64,000 nt of DNA from Macadamia tetraphylla. Taxonomy: Eukaryota > Streptophyta > Magnoliopsida > Proteales > Proteaceae. The notes beneath the pieces were generated by a model, which saw only the letters and a list, made by a program, of their open reading frames with translations, ran no database searches and was not told where the DNA came from. The translations under genes and the position numbers were made by a program. The DNA is taken from positions 16,538,204-16,602,203 of the forward strand of contig CM040970.1 of the NCBI GenBank assembly GCA_022985045.1, given 5' to 3'. The stretch's first letter is position 1, and every line of letters begins with the position of its first letter. Positions 22,901 through 37,200 of this stretch are shown here, piece after piece.

Positions 22901-25900
22901 AAGGCTATGAGTTTTAGCATATTTAGTGAATAGTGATGAAGGACCTTTTTTCTTTTTCTAAAAATACCATGGTGACTGGGTGTATTCCTTGGACAGATCC
23001 TTGTTTTTTTGGTCCAGTGTAATAGTATAATCTGTTTTATAAAATTTCCTTTTGGCATAATACTGGGAAAGATGATGCTTATGTCAATGACAATGACAAT
23101 GACAATGACAATGGTATCGTTATCATCGTCGTCATCATCTGTATTTTTATGATTAAATTGTACTTATTTCCTAAAGAAAATACTGTTTCGAAATTACTAC
23201 AAAATAATAATACTATTATATCCAAGCAGAAAGTACAATGTCAAGATGTATCACTAAGCCTATTTTATGACACATTAGGGAAATGCATGGATTATCCACC
23301 ATCTGATCTATGCTTTACCTTTTAATTTTGGATAGAGGGCCTTTTCTTCCCTTCATTCAAACCTATGCGACCTATATGTAGCAAAGGGCATGGCATTTTC
23401 TGAGATGATGTGTACAATGGAAATACTGGACATAACACACCCATTTTGAAGAATTCAAGTAATATTGGTTCAAACTTCAAAACTGAATTTTTGTGTCGGT
23501 TAATCTCTTTGGTAGGATGCACCAAATGATGAATGCTGGTAACCAGAACATGATATATGTGGAGGATACGGTGGGCCTGCTGGGGTACTAGTTCTGTTGT
23601 GAGGGCTAAGCTTTTGCCAACTTATAGTAAAACTTATTATCTTGTACTGGAGCTGGGCTGAAAAAAGGTCTGGGAAAGCTGTTATTGCAAGCAATAATGG
23701 CACTTAAAATAATGTGTGGGATTTGATCAGGGTATCTACTTCTCATTGTATTGGTGGTTTGACGAACGGCATTGAAATTTTTTATCATTCTCTCTCTCTT
23801 ATCAAGTATAAGGTGGGAAACGGCTCAAAGGTGAGGCTTTGGGAATATATTAATTTGGGTTGAAGATTTTCCTCTTGTTTACTGTATTTTTACAATATGG
23901 TATTGCACAAGAATGCGTTGATACAACAGCATTTGGAAATCCACACTGGTGCAGTTAAGTGGAGGTTAATTTTAGGAGGAACATCAAAGATTGGGAAATA
24001 GATGATGTGACTGATTATGGCTCATTTTTATCTCTTCAGTGGATGTTCGTGCATTGATCATAGGATCTGGAAGAAGGATGTCAGAGGGATGTTCTCCCGT
24101 AAGGGTGTAGTTGTTATTTAGAAGTCTAAAGCTCCCCCAGGGGTTTATTTTGGCCAATGGTCTCTCTCTCTCCCCCCCCCTCTTGTGCACGCGACAAAGT
24201 TTTGGCCCTTACCCTGCACTGTGATTCTTTTTTTTTTTTGCATTGAGATGGTAATGTAATGTGAGTATAGTCGGAGTTGATTCGGCTATCTTGCCCTGAT
24301 CTGGGAATGATTACTAACCAGCTTGATATGGATCTGGATCTGGATCCTAGAACCATGGTTTTGATGGAGTTTGATTCCTTTTGGTATCTCTTGAGGAGTT
24401 CAGAAGGGAAGGAATAGGTGTATTAATGACAAAGTTTGGAATTTGCCTCAATATTGTCTCTATTAATGGATAATTCATCATGGGATTACCTAAGTCTACA
24501 AAAGATGTCCGAGATGTGGAAGGCTTCCCAAAGGGCCCTGCGTGGCTGCATATAACTCGTGCTTGATCTGCAGTGAGGTTCCTTTCTCTGCTGATATGTG
24601 AAGTTTCTTGTAAAGTGCAATTTTTTGATACACTGCTTTATCTTTTCTTATTGTTACTTTTTCTTCTCTGCCTATCATGGGAATGGAAGAATCTTTTGGT
24701 TACCAGCCCAATTATGTCCATGCCAAAACCAAGCTCTATTTACACCAAAAATAAATTAGAGTAAACTATCTTACTTAGTCCTTTTGTAGTATTGTTTATT
24801 GTAAGCTTCTATTTACCAAAAATAAAAAGGGAACACTAGCTTACTGTGTTCTTTTGTTGTATTGTATATTGTATGCAATGGTATTATATGCTGGTCCCAC
24901 GTGATTTGTTTCATTTAGCCCTGTTGATGCTGATCACGTCCAGCAAATGTTATGCCATTTTGTAAATTCATAGAACCAAATTCCTAGGTTTGACTTGGTC
25001 AAAACATGGTCATTATTCTGGTTAGGCTCTCATCTTGTTGACTATGGGAGCTGGACCTTCTGATTTGAACAGCAACCTTGACAAAGGTTGGTCTTGGTCA
25101 CATTGGTTAGTTGGCTGTGTTGTTCTATTCGTCTTTAATTCTTGTTTTGGTTTCAGGCGATATTTTGTCACTTTGTTTTAGCTCTGGCTTATGTTTGTCC
25201 CCCTCCATCTTAAAAAACTTTAGTTCTGGGTAATGCTTAGAGTTAATGGATCTGTTTTATATCGTAAATATGTGTTCACCTTCAATTTAAGCCTTCTCCA
25301 CAGACTTTTTTAATGTCTTTCCGACTCCTCTAGATCCGGTGTTCCAATTTGAAACCCTTGTCTTTTGCATGTTTCCATAAGTTTGAAAAAACCCTTTTTC
25401 CTTTTTTTCCATATAAAGAAGCTCAACCTTTGCCATTCAACGTAACCAATATCGCCCATGCATCTCACCCTATAAGTTTTCACCTTAATTTCAATTTAAA
25501 CACCAACTCAGTTCTGCTGAGATATAATAAATAGAAATCATAATATGTTCTGGCCAAAATTACTACAGTTGACTGCAATAGGTCAAAATTGGCCAAACTT
25601 TGTATTTGGAAATTTTTTCTCTTTAATGTCTCTGGCTCTACCATGAATTGAAGAGTTTCCAAAATATCAACCAAAACAGACAGAATTTTACAGTTGAAGT
25701 TTTGATACAAAAAAAGGATAAAACTTAGCAACTTGATTATCATTCATGTTATTGTTAGCTGTTCTAATTTCAAAAGAAGCCATATATTTGTTGAAGAGAT
25801 GCAATACAAGTGAATGAGACTCTAAATACCCATGAACCATATTAATTGGTGTGCCTATAATACAAGCACAAAACTTGCACACAGGGCACAACCGGTGCAC

Positions 25901-28900
25901 GAGGCTCCCAAGTGTGTGAGGGGGGGGGGGGAGAACTACGTAGCCTTACCCTGAGAATGTTGAGAGGTTGTTTCGACCATTTGACCACTAGGTCGCAACA
26001 TTTGTACCTTACCATTGGACCAGTGCCCCCCCTAAAACTTGCCCACAGATCAATACCAAATCTAATTTTGTGCGAAGTCTTTAAAATTCATCAATTAATA
26101 AAGATATATTTTTTGAATAATTTTTTTAAATAGGACATTTTAATTTAAATTTTTACTAATTTATATATTTATTTATTTTTATGAGCTAAGCTGTTAACTC
26201 AACGGTCTCATGTAAATACATTTGATGTAGATTGAGCCTGGCAAAGAAGAGGGCTGCTGGTTCCATCAAACCAGACCATCCAGCCTCAATGTTGGCCCGT
26301 CAATGCCAACCAAAACCAGAAGTTAGTAATTTGGTCCCTTTTTTGTTCCTTGTTTGTGTTAACATGTAGCCAAAGTCAGATTTAGTTTTCTAGAATAGTC
26401 CTTTTGTTGTCTTATGTTAGTTTCTTAGAGTACAAGTCAGTAGTTAGTTACTAAACTTCAGTAGTTTCTTATTTATGTTAATTTCCATTTTTAGTTTGTT
26501 TCTAATTGTAAGGCTGTGCTAGCCTATTTAACAGAGAACATTGAAGAATTTAATGAAGTTTATTTTGAGATGGCTTATGCTGTTTTGCTATGGGATACAG
26601 TTGGGTGAGAGGCCCTAGGTGAGATGCCTAAACTTGAGGGTTGAGATGCCCAAAACCTATCCTTCTTCTTCCTCCTTGTCGTTCCTTCCATCGATTCTCT
26701 TTCTTTTCTTTCATTTTCTCCTTTATTTGTTTACTGTGATAGAGTGAATTGAGAGTATTTTGATCATACGTGAAGACCAGAAGCATCATAGAAGATTAGA
26801 TTGAAGAAGAAGCCAAAAAGTCCAAAATCGATCCAAGATGTTAGGGTTTTGAAGCCAAATTAATTTTGGCTGTAACTCCCCAAAACCCTTTTTGGGTTTT
26901 GTTGAGGCTCCCGAGGGCCACCTTCGACCAAGGATTCAGAGCTATTGGATCCTCCTTGTGGAAATGACAGGGTTCCCTCTTTTTCTCTGCTGAAACCCTA
27001 CAACAAGGGTATTTGTGGTTGTTGCTGTACTGTTGCTTCCCTGTTGGAGGATCCCTTTGAGGGTTATTCAGCCCTATTTTAGGCCCCACTCTGAGCAAGT
27101 GTGAAGTTCCTAAGCCCCTTTACTTTGTGATTTTGATTTGAGCAATAATCCTTCTCTGTGAGGTGTGTCTATGATTCTGAGATCTGAAACCAGATCTGAT
27201 GTTTGGGTTTGGAGTAGGTATTATTGGGGTTGTTTGCCTTAGGGTGAACTAGCCTCACATCAATTGGTGTTAAGAGCGCAACCAAGGATGGAGCCACATT
27301 ATTTTCATGGGGAAATTACTTCATACATATTCCTGGATTGTGCAGATGAATTAGATGTTTACTTTGACTCCTACCACTTGCCAGAGATACAACGGCTTCG
27401 GTATTGCGTGCTCTCGGATGAGTGATTGTGCTCGAGTAAAATGGAGAGTTTATGAAAGGCAACTTTGAGCTCATGGACGTAAGCCTAGGGCTTGGGAAGA
27501 GATGAAGTAAGAGTTGGCAGGCATGTACCTATTTGCACATGAACGAAGAATCTACTTCCCTGCACCAGAGTCCCCTCTGAAGTCCTCCATAGATTTCCAA
27601 AAGCCATCTGCAGGTGACAAGACATGAAGAAATTATTAGACCACTTGGCCACTATGTTGCAACAAGGTGCAAAGGAGCAACATGAGAATACACCTCCCAC
27701 CAACGAACTAGAGTCAGAAGTTGAATTTAGTGTGGAAAGAATTCCAGCAACTCCTACTGTCTAGGAGTTGGTCACTGATGATCCCATCAATGAGACTCAT
27801 GTGGAAGAAATTGAAAGCAAAGTGGTAACCATGGTGGACGCTAAGATCGATCCTGAAGGGATTAGTGCTACAATAACTATGGAGATTATGGACAGCCAAG
27901 TAGAAGATCCTAAAGGGTTCGAGATTGAAGTAATGGTTGACAAATCATTGAGGAGATTGTGAAAGACACGGAAGGGGGACTTGAAGTGCCTAAGCTTGAA
28001 GGAGAGCACGAGAAGGCGTGCTAGAAGACGTCCCCATGGACACGTCTGTAGACATTGAAGTTGTACACATGGAGTTCATCATCCCCTTGAAGTACCTCGA
28101 AGAGTGTCAACCCTGCCTCTTTGACTACATCTGTACATTCAAGGAGCTACCTAAATTTTTCTATGGATTGAAGATGGATGTGCACCATACTACAATCATC
28201 CTTACATTCTTCAAAATTTGAGAACATTTTCTTCCCAAGAGAGGGAGAGTTGATGTTGATCGAGCCTGCAAAAGAAGGGGGTTGCTGGTTCCATCAAGCC
28301 AGACCTGGCCCATCAAGGCAACCAAAACCAGAAATTATTGTCCACGAGAACAGTACCCGTGAACAGTAATTTGGTCATTTATTTGTATTCTTTTTGTGTT
28401 AACAAGTAGCCAAAGTTAGATTTAGTCTTCTAGAATAGTCATTTATTGTCTTATGTTAGATTCTTAGAGTACAAGTTAGTAGTTAGTTACTAAAAGTCAT
28501 TAGTTTCTATTTTATGTAGTTTCCTTTTTTAGTTTGTTTCTAATTTGTAAGGCTGGGCCTAGCCTATTTAAGAGAGACCATTGTAATCAATTGAAGAAGT
28601 TAGTGAAGTTTATTTTGAGATGGCTTATGCTGTTTTTTTGTGGGATACAGTTAGATGAGAGGTGAGATGCCTAAACCAGGGGTGAGATGCCCAAAACCCA
28701 TCCTTCTTCTTCCTCTTTGTCAACCATCCATCAGTTTCTCTTTTCTTCTTTCTTTTTTCTGTTTTAGCCTTTGTGAGAGAGTGTTTGAGAGTTATTTTAA
28801 GACCTGAAGTTCAACCGACAGATCAGTTCAAGCACAGCCAAGGAGATCGGAATCAACCAGCCATTGTCAGGGTTTTGAAAACTTGGATTGAAGTTTAGAT

Positions 28901-31900
28901 CTCCCAAACCAGCCAGAAGTTCAAGCTCATCTTTTGAAGGATACCTAGTCAGGTTACAAGGGATCTTCGCTCCAATTTTAAAGATAATCCAAAGACAGTA
29001 ATCCCAGAATCTGAAGAGTGGTCAAAAGTTTCTTAATTCATGTAGACAACATAACTCTCAATTTAACCATCAGATCTGTCTCATCTATTGAGGGTTTGTT
29101 ACGACCAAATGGTATGTGCTCTCATTATCCTTGACATGGATAATGACAATTGCATATTGGATGCCTCTTTTCTTCTGTTCTTTTTATTGTATCTTTCAAA
29201 AGCAAAGAACCCACTCAAACACAGTTTTTCTAGGGAGGGCATCTGAAAACCACTCCTTGGATCTGGCCTTATGTTCTGTCATACCAGTGCAAAGCATTCA
29301 TGATATGACTACTTTGAAGGTACTCGAAATACCAGCTGTCCAAACTGTTGTCTTCCAAGGATGGTTCAAAAGCATGATTTGGAAGCTGTTGAAGTAGGAT
29401 GAAATATTCACCAATTCTCTGACCAGGGGGATGGTTTCTAAACTGTGGGTACAGTATGGCTGTCCTGTTCAATAGCCCAAGCATTGCTCCACATAAGTCT
29501 CCTTACTATTGGCCTTTGTGTAAGTTTGGGCATAAATTGCATACCATAAATATGTGTGTATGTGTGTGTTATATATATATATATATATATTATATTTTGG
29601 ATTGGATAGGTAATAAATCGCATAACTTGAAGACACTAAACCACTCGTCTTTATCTTTTTGTGCTGGGTTGGCCATAATCTTGTTATGCTACTTCATCAT
29701 ATCTTTTCATAATCTAACACCATTTGAGGAGCTTACTCTTGGGAATTCCAGCTGGCATCAACCAGTCCATAACAGTAACCATCTCCTTTCCTTATAGAAT
29801 CAGCTTCGTTTCTAAACTGCAATAACTATGTAGCCAAAAGGATGACTTGTTCATATTCTTCACAAATCTAATGCCCACCATCCCAAATTTCTTAGATCTA
29901 CAAATCCGTGACCAACATATGGAATTGTATTTCCTTTTCTTTTCCTTCTCTGCACTGTATCCTACAAGAAATTACAAATCAATTACTCCTTTCTTTTTGA
30001 GACTGAAGCCACATCCAATAATATGGAAAGAAGTAGCACTGATATGCTGCTAATTGTGTAAGTTTGGGCATAAATTGCATGTGTATATATATATTTATAT
30101 ATTATATTTTGGATTGGATAGGTAATAAATCGCATAACTTGAAGACACTAAACCACTCGTCTTTATCTTTTTGTGCTGGGTTGGCCATAATCTTGTTATG
30201 CTACTTCATCATATCTTTTCATATGCTAACACCATTTGAGGAGCTTACTCTTGGGAATTCCTGCTGGCATCAACCAGTCCATAACAGTAACCATCTCCTT
30301 TCCTTATAGAATCAGCTTCGTTTCTAAACTGCAATAACTATGTAGCCAAAAGGATGACTTGTTCATATTCTTCACACATCTAATGCCCACCATCCCAAAT
30401 TTCTTAGATCTACAAATCCGTGACCAACATATGGAATTGTATTTCCTTTTCTTTTCCTTCTCTGTACTGTATCCTACAAGAAATTACAAATCAATTACTC
30501 CTTTCTTTTTGAGACTGAAGCCACATTCAATAATATGGAAAGAAGTGGCACTGATATGCTGCCAAGGCGATTGTACCATGTGAGAGATCATGTCTGTAAT
30601 TTGACTAGAAGCTGATCTATGAACTGTTGGATGTAATTACTACTAGTCGTGATTTAATTAAAATGAGAAGACAAGGAGTATAAGTTCTTTTTCTCAATCC
30701 ACTCGGACCTTCTATGACCTATCTTCATTGTGACGATGATTGCATTTTCCCGTGTGACATGAACACCGACACATGAGTTGGTGTCAGATGGATATGAGAT
30801 GTTGCACATGCTAAAAACTTTACAGTTTGCATGTGGACAAGTCCATATGCATGCATTTCTGTTTAGTAGGCTACAGTTTAATTATGTAATCAGTATCGTT
30901 ACTGTATTTTGAAGCAAAATTCACAAATTTTTGGTCATTTTTTGATTGATTTGTGGCTAGAAAAAGGTATGAACATTCAACACAAAGGTGTTGGTGAAGT
31001 TTGAAGTAGGCGAAAAATAAGAAAAACTTGATCTTCCAATGTTTAGCCATTAAGCACAATATTTTTTTAAGAGTACCGATATGATGCTGTTAAGCCTTAG
31101 GATACCCAGACTAACCGTTAATCTTATCCAATTCATACTGGTGAGCTAAAGATTATATGCCAGCTCATTTGGATGATATATCTTGATATTTTTCTATTAT
31201 TTAACAACAGAACAAATTATTTTTTGTTCAACCTTTGCAAATTGCTTTATGATTTATGTGCCTAAAAGTACTTTCTCTGTGACTTTGTCTTTGATTCTCT
31301 ATGCTCAACCAAATAGGAGAAAATTACTAGTTTTCTTTTTCCCTCTGGTTTTTTTTTCCTTCACAATTAACTGCAGCATTTATCTAGTAAACAATGGCTT
31401 TTATATTTGGATTCTCAGAATCTTATATGGGTGGGAAGCATTGGATCTGTTGAACCTGAAAACATGGAATCAGGAACTAAGTCACCCCAAGAACAAGTAT
31501 TCTTGAACTCTGCTTTTTCATAAAAACTAAAAAGTTACTAGGCATCACATTAAATAAGAGGTTGCTGCCTTAGGAATTGGCATGCATATGATAAGGCTAG
31601 AATTCATCGAGTGTTGGAATTGTCCGTCTGTACATCCATCGGAATCACCATGTAACATATCCTGGTTACAACTTACTACATTAGGTTGTAGGATTGATGG
31701 GCAACATAAAAGGTGAAGGTCTTAACATTGTCTCTCATATTAAGGTTTGTTTAAAAGTACTGGATATTTTGGGGTTCAGGGTGAAGAATATGATAGGTGA
31801 ACCAACTTTCTCCCAACCCCCACCCCAAAAAAAAAAAAAAGAAAAAAAAAAAAAAAAAAAACCGGTTTGTAACCTAGTGTTCATGAAAAAAGATCTTGAT

Positions 31901-34177
31901 GCACAAAATTTTCCTTTACATGAGCCTGATACCACAATATGCTTCTTAACTCTTTTCTCCTTATCGTTCTTTTATTAAGAATTTTCTTCCCCACTTTTCA
32001 TTTTCCAGGAGGAGAAAAAGATGGTCACAATCCACAATATCTTTGCAGTCATAAAGGGGTGGGAAGACCCTGACCGCTATGTGCTTCTAGGAAATCATAG
32101 GGATGCATGGACATATGGTGCTGTTGACCCCAATAGTGGAACTGCAGCTCTACTTGACATTGCCCGGAGATATGCCCTTCTAATGCACTCAGGGTGGACC
32201 CCAAGGAGGACCATTGTTCTGTGCAGCTGGGATGCAGAAGAATTTGGAATGGTAGGTAATATTCAGTCTCCCCCCCCTCCTGTATATTTACATGCATGTT
32301 CTTGTGGGGTGTGGAATCCTTGACCCAAGCACATTGGACAATATCCAATTTCGTAATGGAATAGATTTGGTTGAAAGGAAAAACTACTAGGGTCATGGAG
32401 TTTATTTTTTTCTATTGTGCTTGATTGCAATTCATTAAAGTAGGCAGATTGCTGGATGGTCTTAGCCATCATGGTTTGCTAAATCTTGCATATGGTGATA
32501 TACTCCGACTAACAAGCAAGCTTGTCTCTATTACAATGTTTGAACACTATGAACCTTGTTCTTATTAGCTTAAAGTGGCAGATGTGACTGCTTCATGATT
32601 CTGCTTCCTCAAGATATTTCCTAAGGTTCCAAATTCAGTAGAATTTCAAAGATTTTGAGATTTTATTTCCATCTCAAGTAGTCTAAAAAATTTTTAATCT
32701 CAATTTTCGTTTTACAGAAGCTTTCAGTGTTTTGATGAAATCTTAAGTGAATTTCAAACATGTAGGAGTTCATTATGATTTTTTTTAGGATCAAACTTGA
32801 TGCTGAATCTGGGATTCATCAATGCATTCTGCTGTAATTTGTTGGATGAATAAAAAAATTTATTGGAGAGGAAGGAAAGAAGTACAAAAACTCAAAAGGG
32901 CAGGGTCTAGGATTATAATATTTCAACCAAAAAAGAAGTTTAGAAAGAGGAATGGAGGGGAAAGAACAGACATACAATCTCAGAAGGCATAAGCGGTCTG
33001 CAGAACATAATTTTGGAAGGAACACTCAGTAACTAAGTCCCCTCCTCTCCCAACTGGCTTGCGTACATGAAGTCAGGGTTTATGGCTTTTTAAATGGACT
33101 GAGCTGAGTCTTTGTTGGTGGATTCCAAATGTTGGCACCCCTTAATATGCTCAAAACCAAATATATTAAGTGCTGGTGTTTGTGTTTTCAGGTTGGATCT
33201 ACAGAGTGGGTTGAGCAAAACCTTCTGAATCTGGGCTCTAAAGCTGTAGCTTACCTTAACGTTGATTGTGCAGTGCAAGGACCAGGATTCTTTGCACGAT
33301 CAACTCCTCAGCTGGACAATCTCCTCTTGGCTGTGACAAAGAAGGTAAATGAAATGAAAGTATTGCAGAATACCCTTACAAGCATGCATATTAGTATATT
33401 ACTAGATAGGCGCTTTAATGTTTCCGATTAGAGAATTTTCTAAAAATCTCAGACTCTGCAGCCCTATTACTTGAAATGGAACGGTGACTAGAAGTCCAAT
33501 TGTCCAACACATAAGACAGAGCAGGTGGAGGATGTATGGGCAAGGCCTCAACTGATATTTGCTTCATTTTGTGCCTTTTAGAAAGTGATGCATTGTTCTG
33601 CTTCATCAAGGTAGGAGGCCCTAGGACCCCACATTTTTTTAGAGTTGGGAGAAGGGGTGTGTTTATTTGTTTTGGGTTCTTTTTACTTGGTGGTCGTTGG
33701 TAGGTTTAACATTGGGTGGTTGGGCCAGGGTTGTGGTCAGTCTTTGGCTCGTGCCTTGTAGGGTGCTGTGGTGGTCAAAGAGATGGATCCCTCTCTGGTG
33801 TTCTCTCTTCATTTGAGATATTGTGGAACACTACCTTCAGAGGACATGCGCTCTGTGATACCAACCCAGAAAGCAACAGTTGTTTAATTGTTACCTTAAT
33901 AAGCTTTGAAAATGAAACATGCAGTGGTAGTTAACTGGTTGGGCTGTCTAGCTCTGTAATAGGGTTATTAAATTTCATTTATTACTGAAGATATTGAATG
34001 TCTCAAAATGAACCTTTTTGAACATGAACATTCATACAGGGACTTTGCACAATAGTATTTCTCAGTGAAAAATGTCTTGGATTATGTGTGATATGAATTG
34101 GCAGTTGGCTTTCCTCTTAAGAGCCATTTCCGTTCCTGGAAGATAGTCAACGTCAGTTTGGTGATGTCCTTGCGAGC

Positions 34178-34212
<35 letters not shown>

Positions 34213-37200
34213 CAATTCAAGGAACACCAGCAAAGACTACAATATGTTTTAAATTCCAATTATGATTTAGTGGAAATTTTGATTAGGTCAAGGATCCTGA
34301 TTCTGAGGGAATGACGGTATATCAGACTTGGGCTGCTACAGAAGAAGGAATTTATGTAAGCTCACTGAAATCCTATCAGTATCCTTAATTCAACTTTATT
34401 CTCCTGTTTGCACCCTGGAGATGGTACTAATTGCTTTAGCAATTGGGGCTTGGACTCCAACTTGTACTTGATACATGCATAAAGTGCTTGAACTAATTCT
34501 GTGTCTTATAGGTTCTGCGTATTGGTTGATTTTCTGATTCTAAAGTTTTGCATATGCATAGTATATCAGCAACCCAGTTATATATCAGGAAGTTTGGCCG
34601 AAAGTATGGCAGGAATCTAAAGAGCACCATAAACTGTGGACATTTCTACTAATTTTATTCTTTTTTCGAATGTACAGGTGCATATTGTCAGTTCTTCATT
34701 GTATGTAATAGGAATAGAATAAAAACTACTATTTTGACTGAGAATTCAATTACAATACTCGCACAGAAAAAGAAAATAGGATTCAAATAGGAAGAAGGGA
34801 AAATAGCAAGATTGAACCACATTAGAGCTGAAATTTTAAGAGAAAAATGTTCACTGAATATGAAATTAGATCTATAAATTTTTAAATGTCAAAAGTTTTC
34901 AATCAGGTAAAGTAGAAAATCTTATATTTACCATTTTACCAAAAAGAAATGTTATATATATACCAGATGAATAAATGATCTGCCAGAATTTTTTTAATCA
35001 ATTTACTTCTAGATATGCGGATGAGAGAAGACCAAGATACTTGGATTTCTTTTGTTTTAGCAAATCTTCTAGTCATGTATGCTAATTCAAGTTGGTTATC
35101 TTATCATTTCTCTTTTCAATTTCCAATTCAACAAATTTGATTAATTGCTGTTTGCAGGTTATACAAAATGACCCAGAAACAGAGCATCCTCCAGTATTAA
35201 CAATCGGCAACAAAGTAGACTTTAATTTAAACTATCTGGCCCACATAATCAGCATTAAACTCTCTTCGCAGCCATAGTTACAGCAGAAATAAATACCAGA
35301 ATAAGGATGAATCAATAGGGGCAAAATATTAGGAATAACAGTTGACTAATAAGGGTTTAATTAACTCAAATCAGGGAATCAAACATAGATCAGAAATAGC
35401 AGTTGATTGAGAGAATAAAACAGTAACTTAGTCACAGGAAAAACAGATTTAAGAAGAAGATAAACTATGGCTTCCCACCAAACAAGATACAGAATTTCAC
35501 TGCCCTCCAAGGACATCTCACCTCTACTGAGTCGCACAGCATACATAGAAGAAAACTTCAAAGCTTTATTCATATAAAATCACCCTGAGCCTTGGCTTTT
35601 ACAAGCCTTAAATAGAAAACTAAAAACTAATCCTATCTGACTAGGAAAGTCAAATCCTATTGCTAATAACATAAAGAAACATAATAAGAAAAGGAATCCT
35701 TCTCACGCAAGGTAAGGGAAGTCTTATTTAACTAAACAACTTAAATTGAATAAAGACTAGCTAACTAATAGGACCAAATCCTGTATGCCTATCTTATACC
35801 CATATTTTAGGCCCATTAAAGTGGCCCATTAATGTAGACTGGGATAGGGAGTCTAACCAAGTCTCAACTGTAGGATCTTTCTATCAAAAGAACCACTAGA
35901 ATAGAACAACCATACATATAGATCAGAAATAATGAAGAAATCAGTTCTGGAAATTAGGCTATCGATTCCAGAAGTGAAGGATTCTGTGACCAAAATATAA
36001 TCAGATGTGAAGAGACATAACAGGTACTGATATGGAGTAAGAACAGGTCATAAATCATGAATAAACACCATAGGAAACCAAGGAAATTAGAGTCAGTCTA
36101 TCGATTTCAAATATGGGTAGAATAGGTCACTAGAAGACAAAATTTGGGAGATTTCTAATATCTCTTGAACACTTTGAAAGAAAAGGTTCCCCTTTGGGTC
36201 GAGTTCCCCTTAGGTAGGGCCTAACTTGATCCAAAATCAGCCAAAACTGATGGCTGGTTAGGTGCAGGAGGTTCTGAAAATTGCTAACGAATATGCAATT
36301 TTACAGGAACGAGAAGGAAACTGAATTTAATACCACAGAGAGCGTGAGCAGATCAGTAACACTTTGTGTAGTTGAGAGAAGAAGAAGATGAGTTAAGGAA
36401 GAGGACCTCTTGTGCTTCACACGGAGAGTCAATTGGATCAAACACCAATTCCATCAGCCTTGATCAAACACAAGACAAATCTCCACGTGAAGACAATAGC
36501 AACAACCATTAATTTTTTATCAAAATCATCTAGGCCTTTAGGAGCCTCCTCTTCTTTATTTATAATGTTAATGGAGGAGGAATTACAAAATAGAAGGTTC
36601 CTCAAAAGGAAACCAAATATTCTCCTAATACAATAGCTACTAAAACTGAAATTAGAAACTAACTGAAATGAGAAACTAGTTGAAAAAGGAAACTAACTCT
36701 GAGGACTTGACTCAATTAATAACTTGACTCATAAGGAAACAAATATAATTCAAATCAAGCCCAACTAGAAAGAAACTAATGAAAATGGAAACTAACTAGT
36801 AATCCCGTACTCAATCTTAGACCCCCCTTTTAGACCCATAAAAGTGGTCTATTACACTCAAAACACATGGGATCAAAAGCCTAACATGTATGGAACCCAA
36901 CCCTAGGCTTATTCCTAATAAAACAAGCCTATTTTGGTAATTAATCGCATCAACTCTCCGGTCTTAAAGAACTCGACTCGTCGAGTTAGGTCGTCTCCCA
37001 AGATTCCCTTGTAAGTGCTTCCCGATGAGGTGGCACATATCTCAAAGCAGAAGGAGCATAACTCAAGAGGAGGAGAGTAGGTTGATGTGTCACCGAGGAG
37101 AGTCGGTCGATGGCGTGGCATGTCCGATAATGTATGTGGCCTCATTAAGTACATCGACCTCCTTGCTTCACCTTTATAGTGTTCCGTGCGCCATCATAGA

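Larger units (their letters stand above)
17873..32008 (+). other. Intron 1 of the AMP1-like gene, 14.1 kb
   Basis: The donor follows 'ttcacttaccag' (phase 0) and the acceptor is 'cattttccag' before 'gaggagaaaaag'. The join restores the AMP1 reading across residues 314/315. The intron contains an hAT element, LTR sequences, two Au-type SINEs, a third SINE fragment, a LINE remnant and a 0.54-kb tandem duplication, each listed separately. The remaining parts (about 17,873-19,430, 22,013-23,390, 24,150-25,860 and 30,570-32,008) hold no gene that I recognise. Confidence 0.9.

Noticed and set aside
29116..29397. 93-codon open frame with 'AVQTVVFQGWFKSMIWKLLK'
   Set aside because: No recognised family, inside intron 1, no splice context and no support beyond length.
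31183..31506. 107-codon open frame in intron 1
   Set aside because: Composition is that of AT-rich non-coding DNA (F/L/I/Y rich) and no motif is present.
32049..32396. 115-codon minus-strand open frame
   Set aside because: Antisense shadow of AMP1 exon 2.
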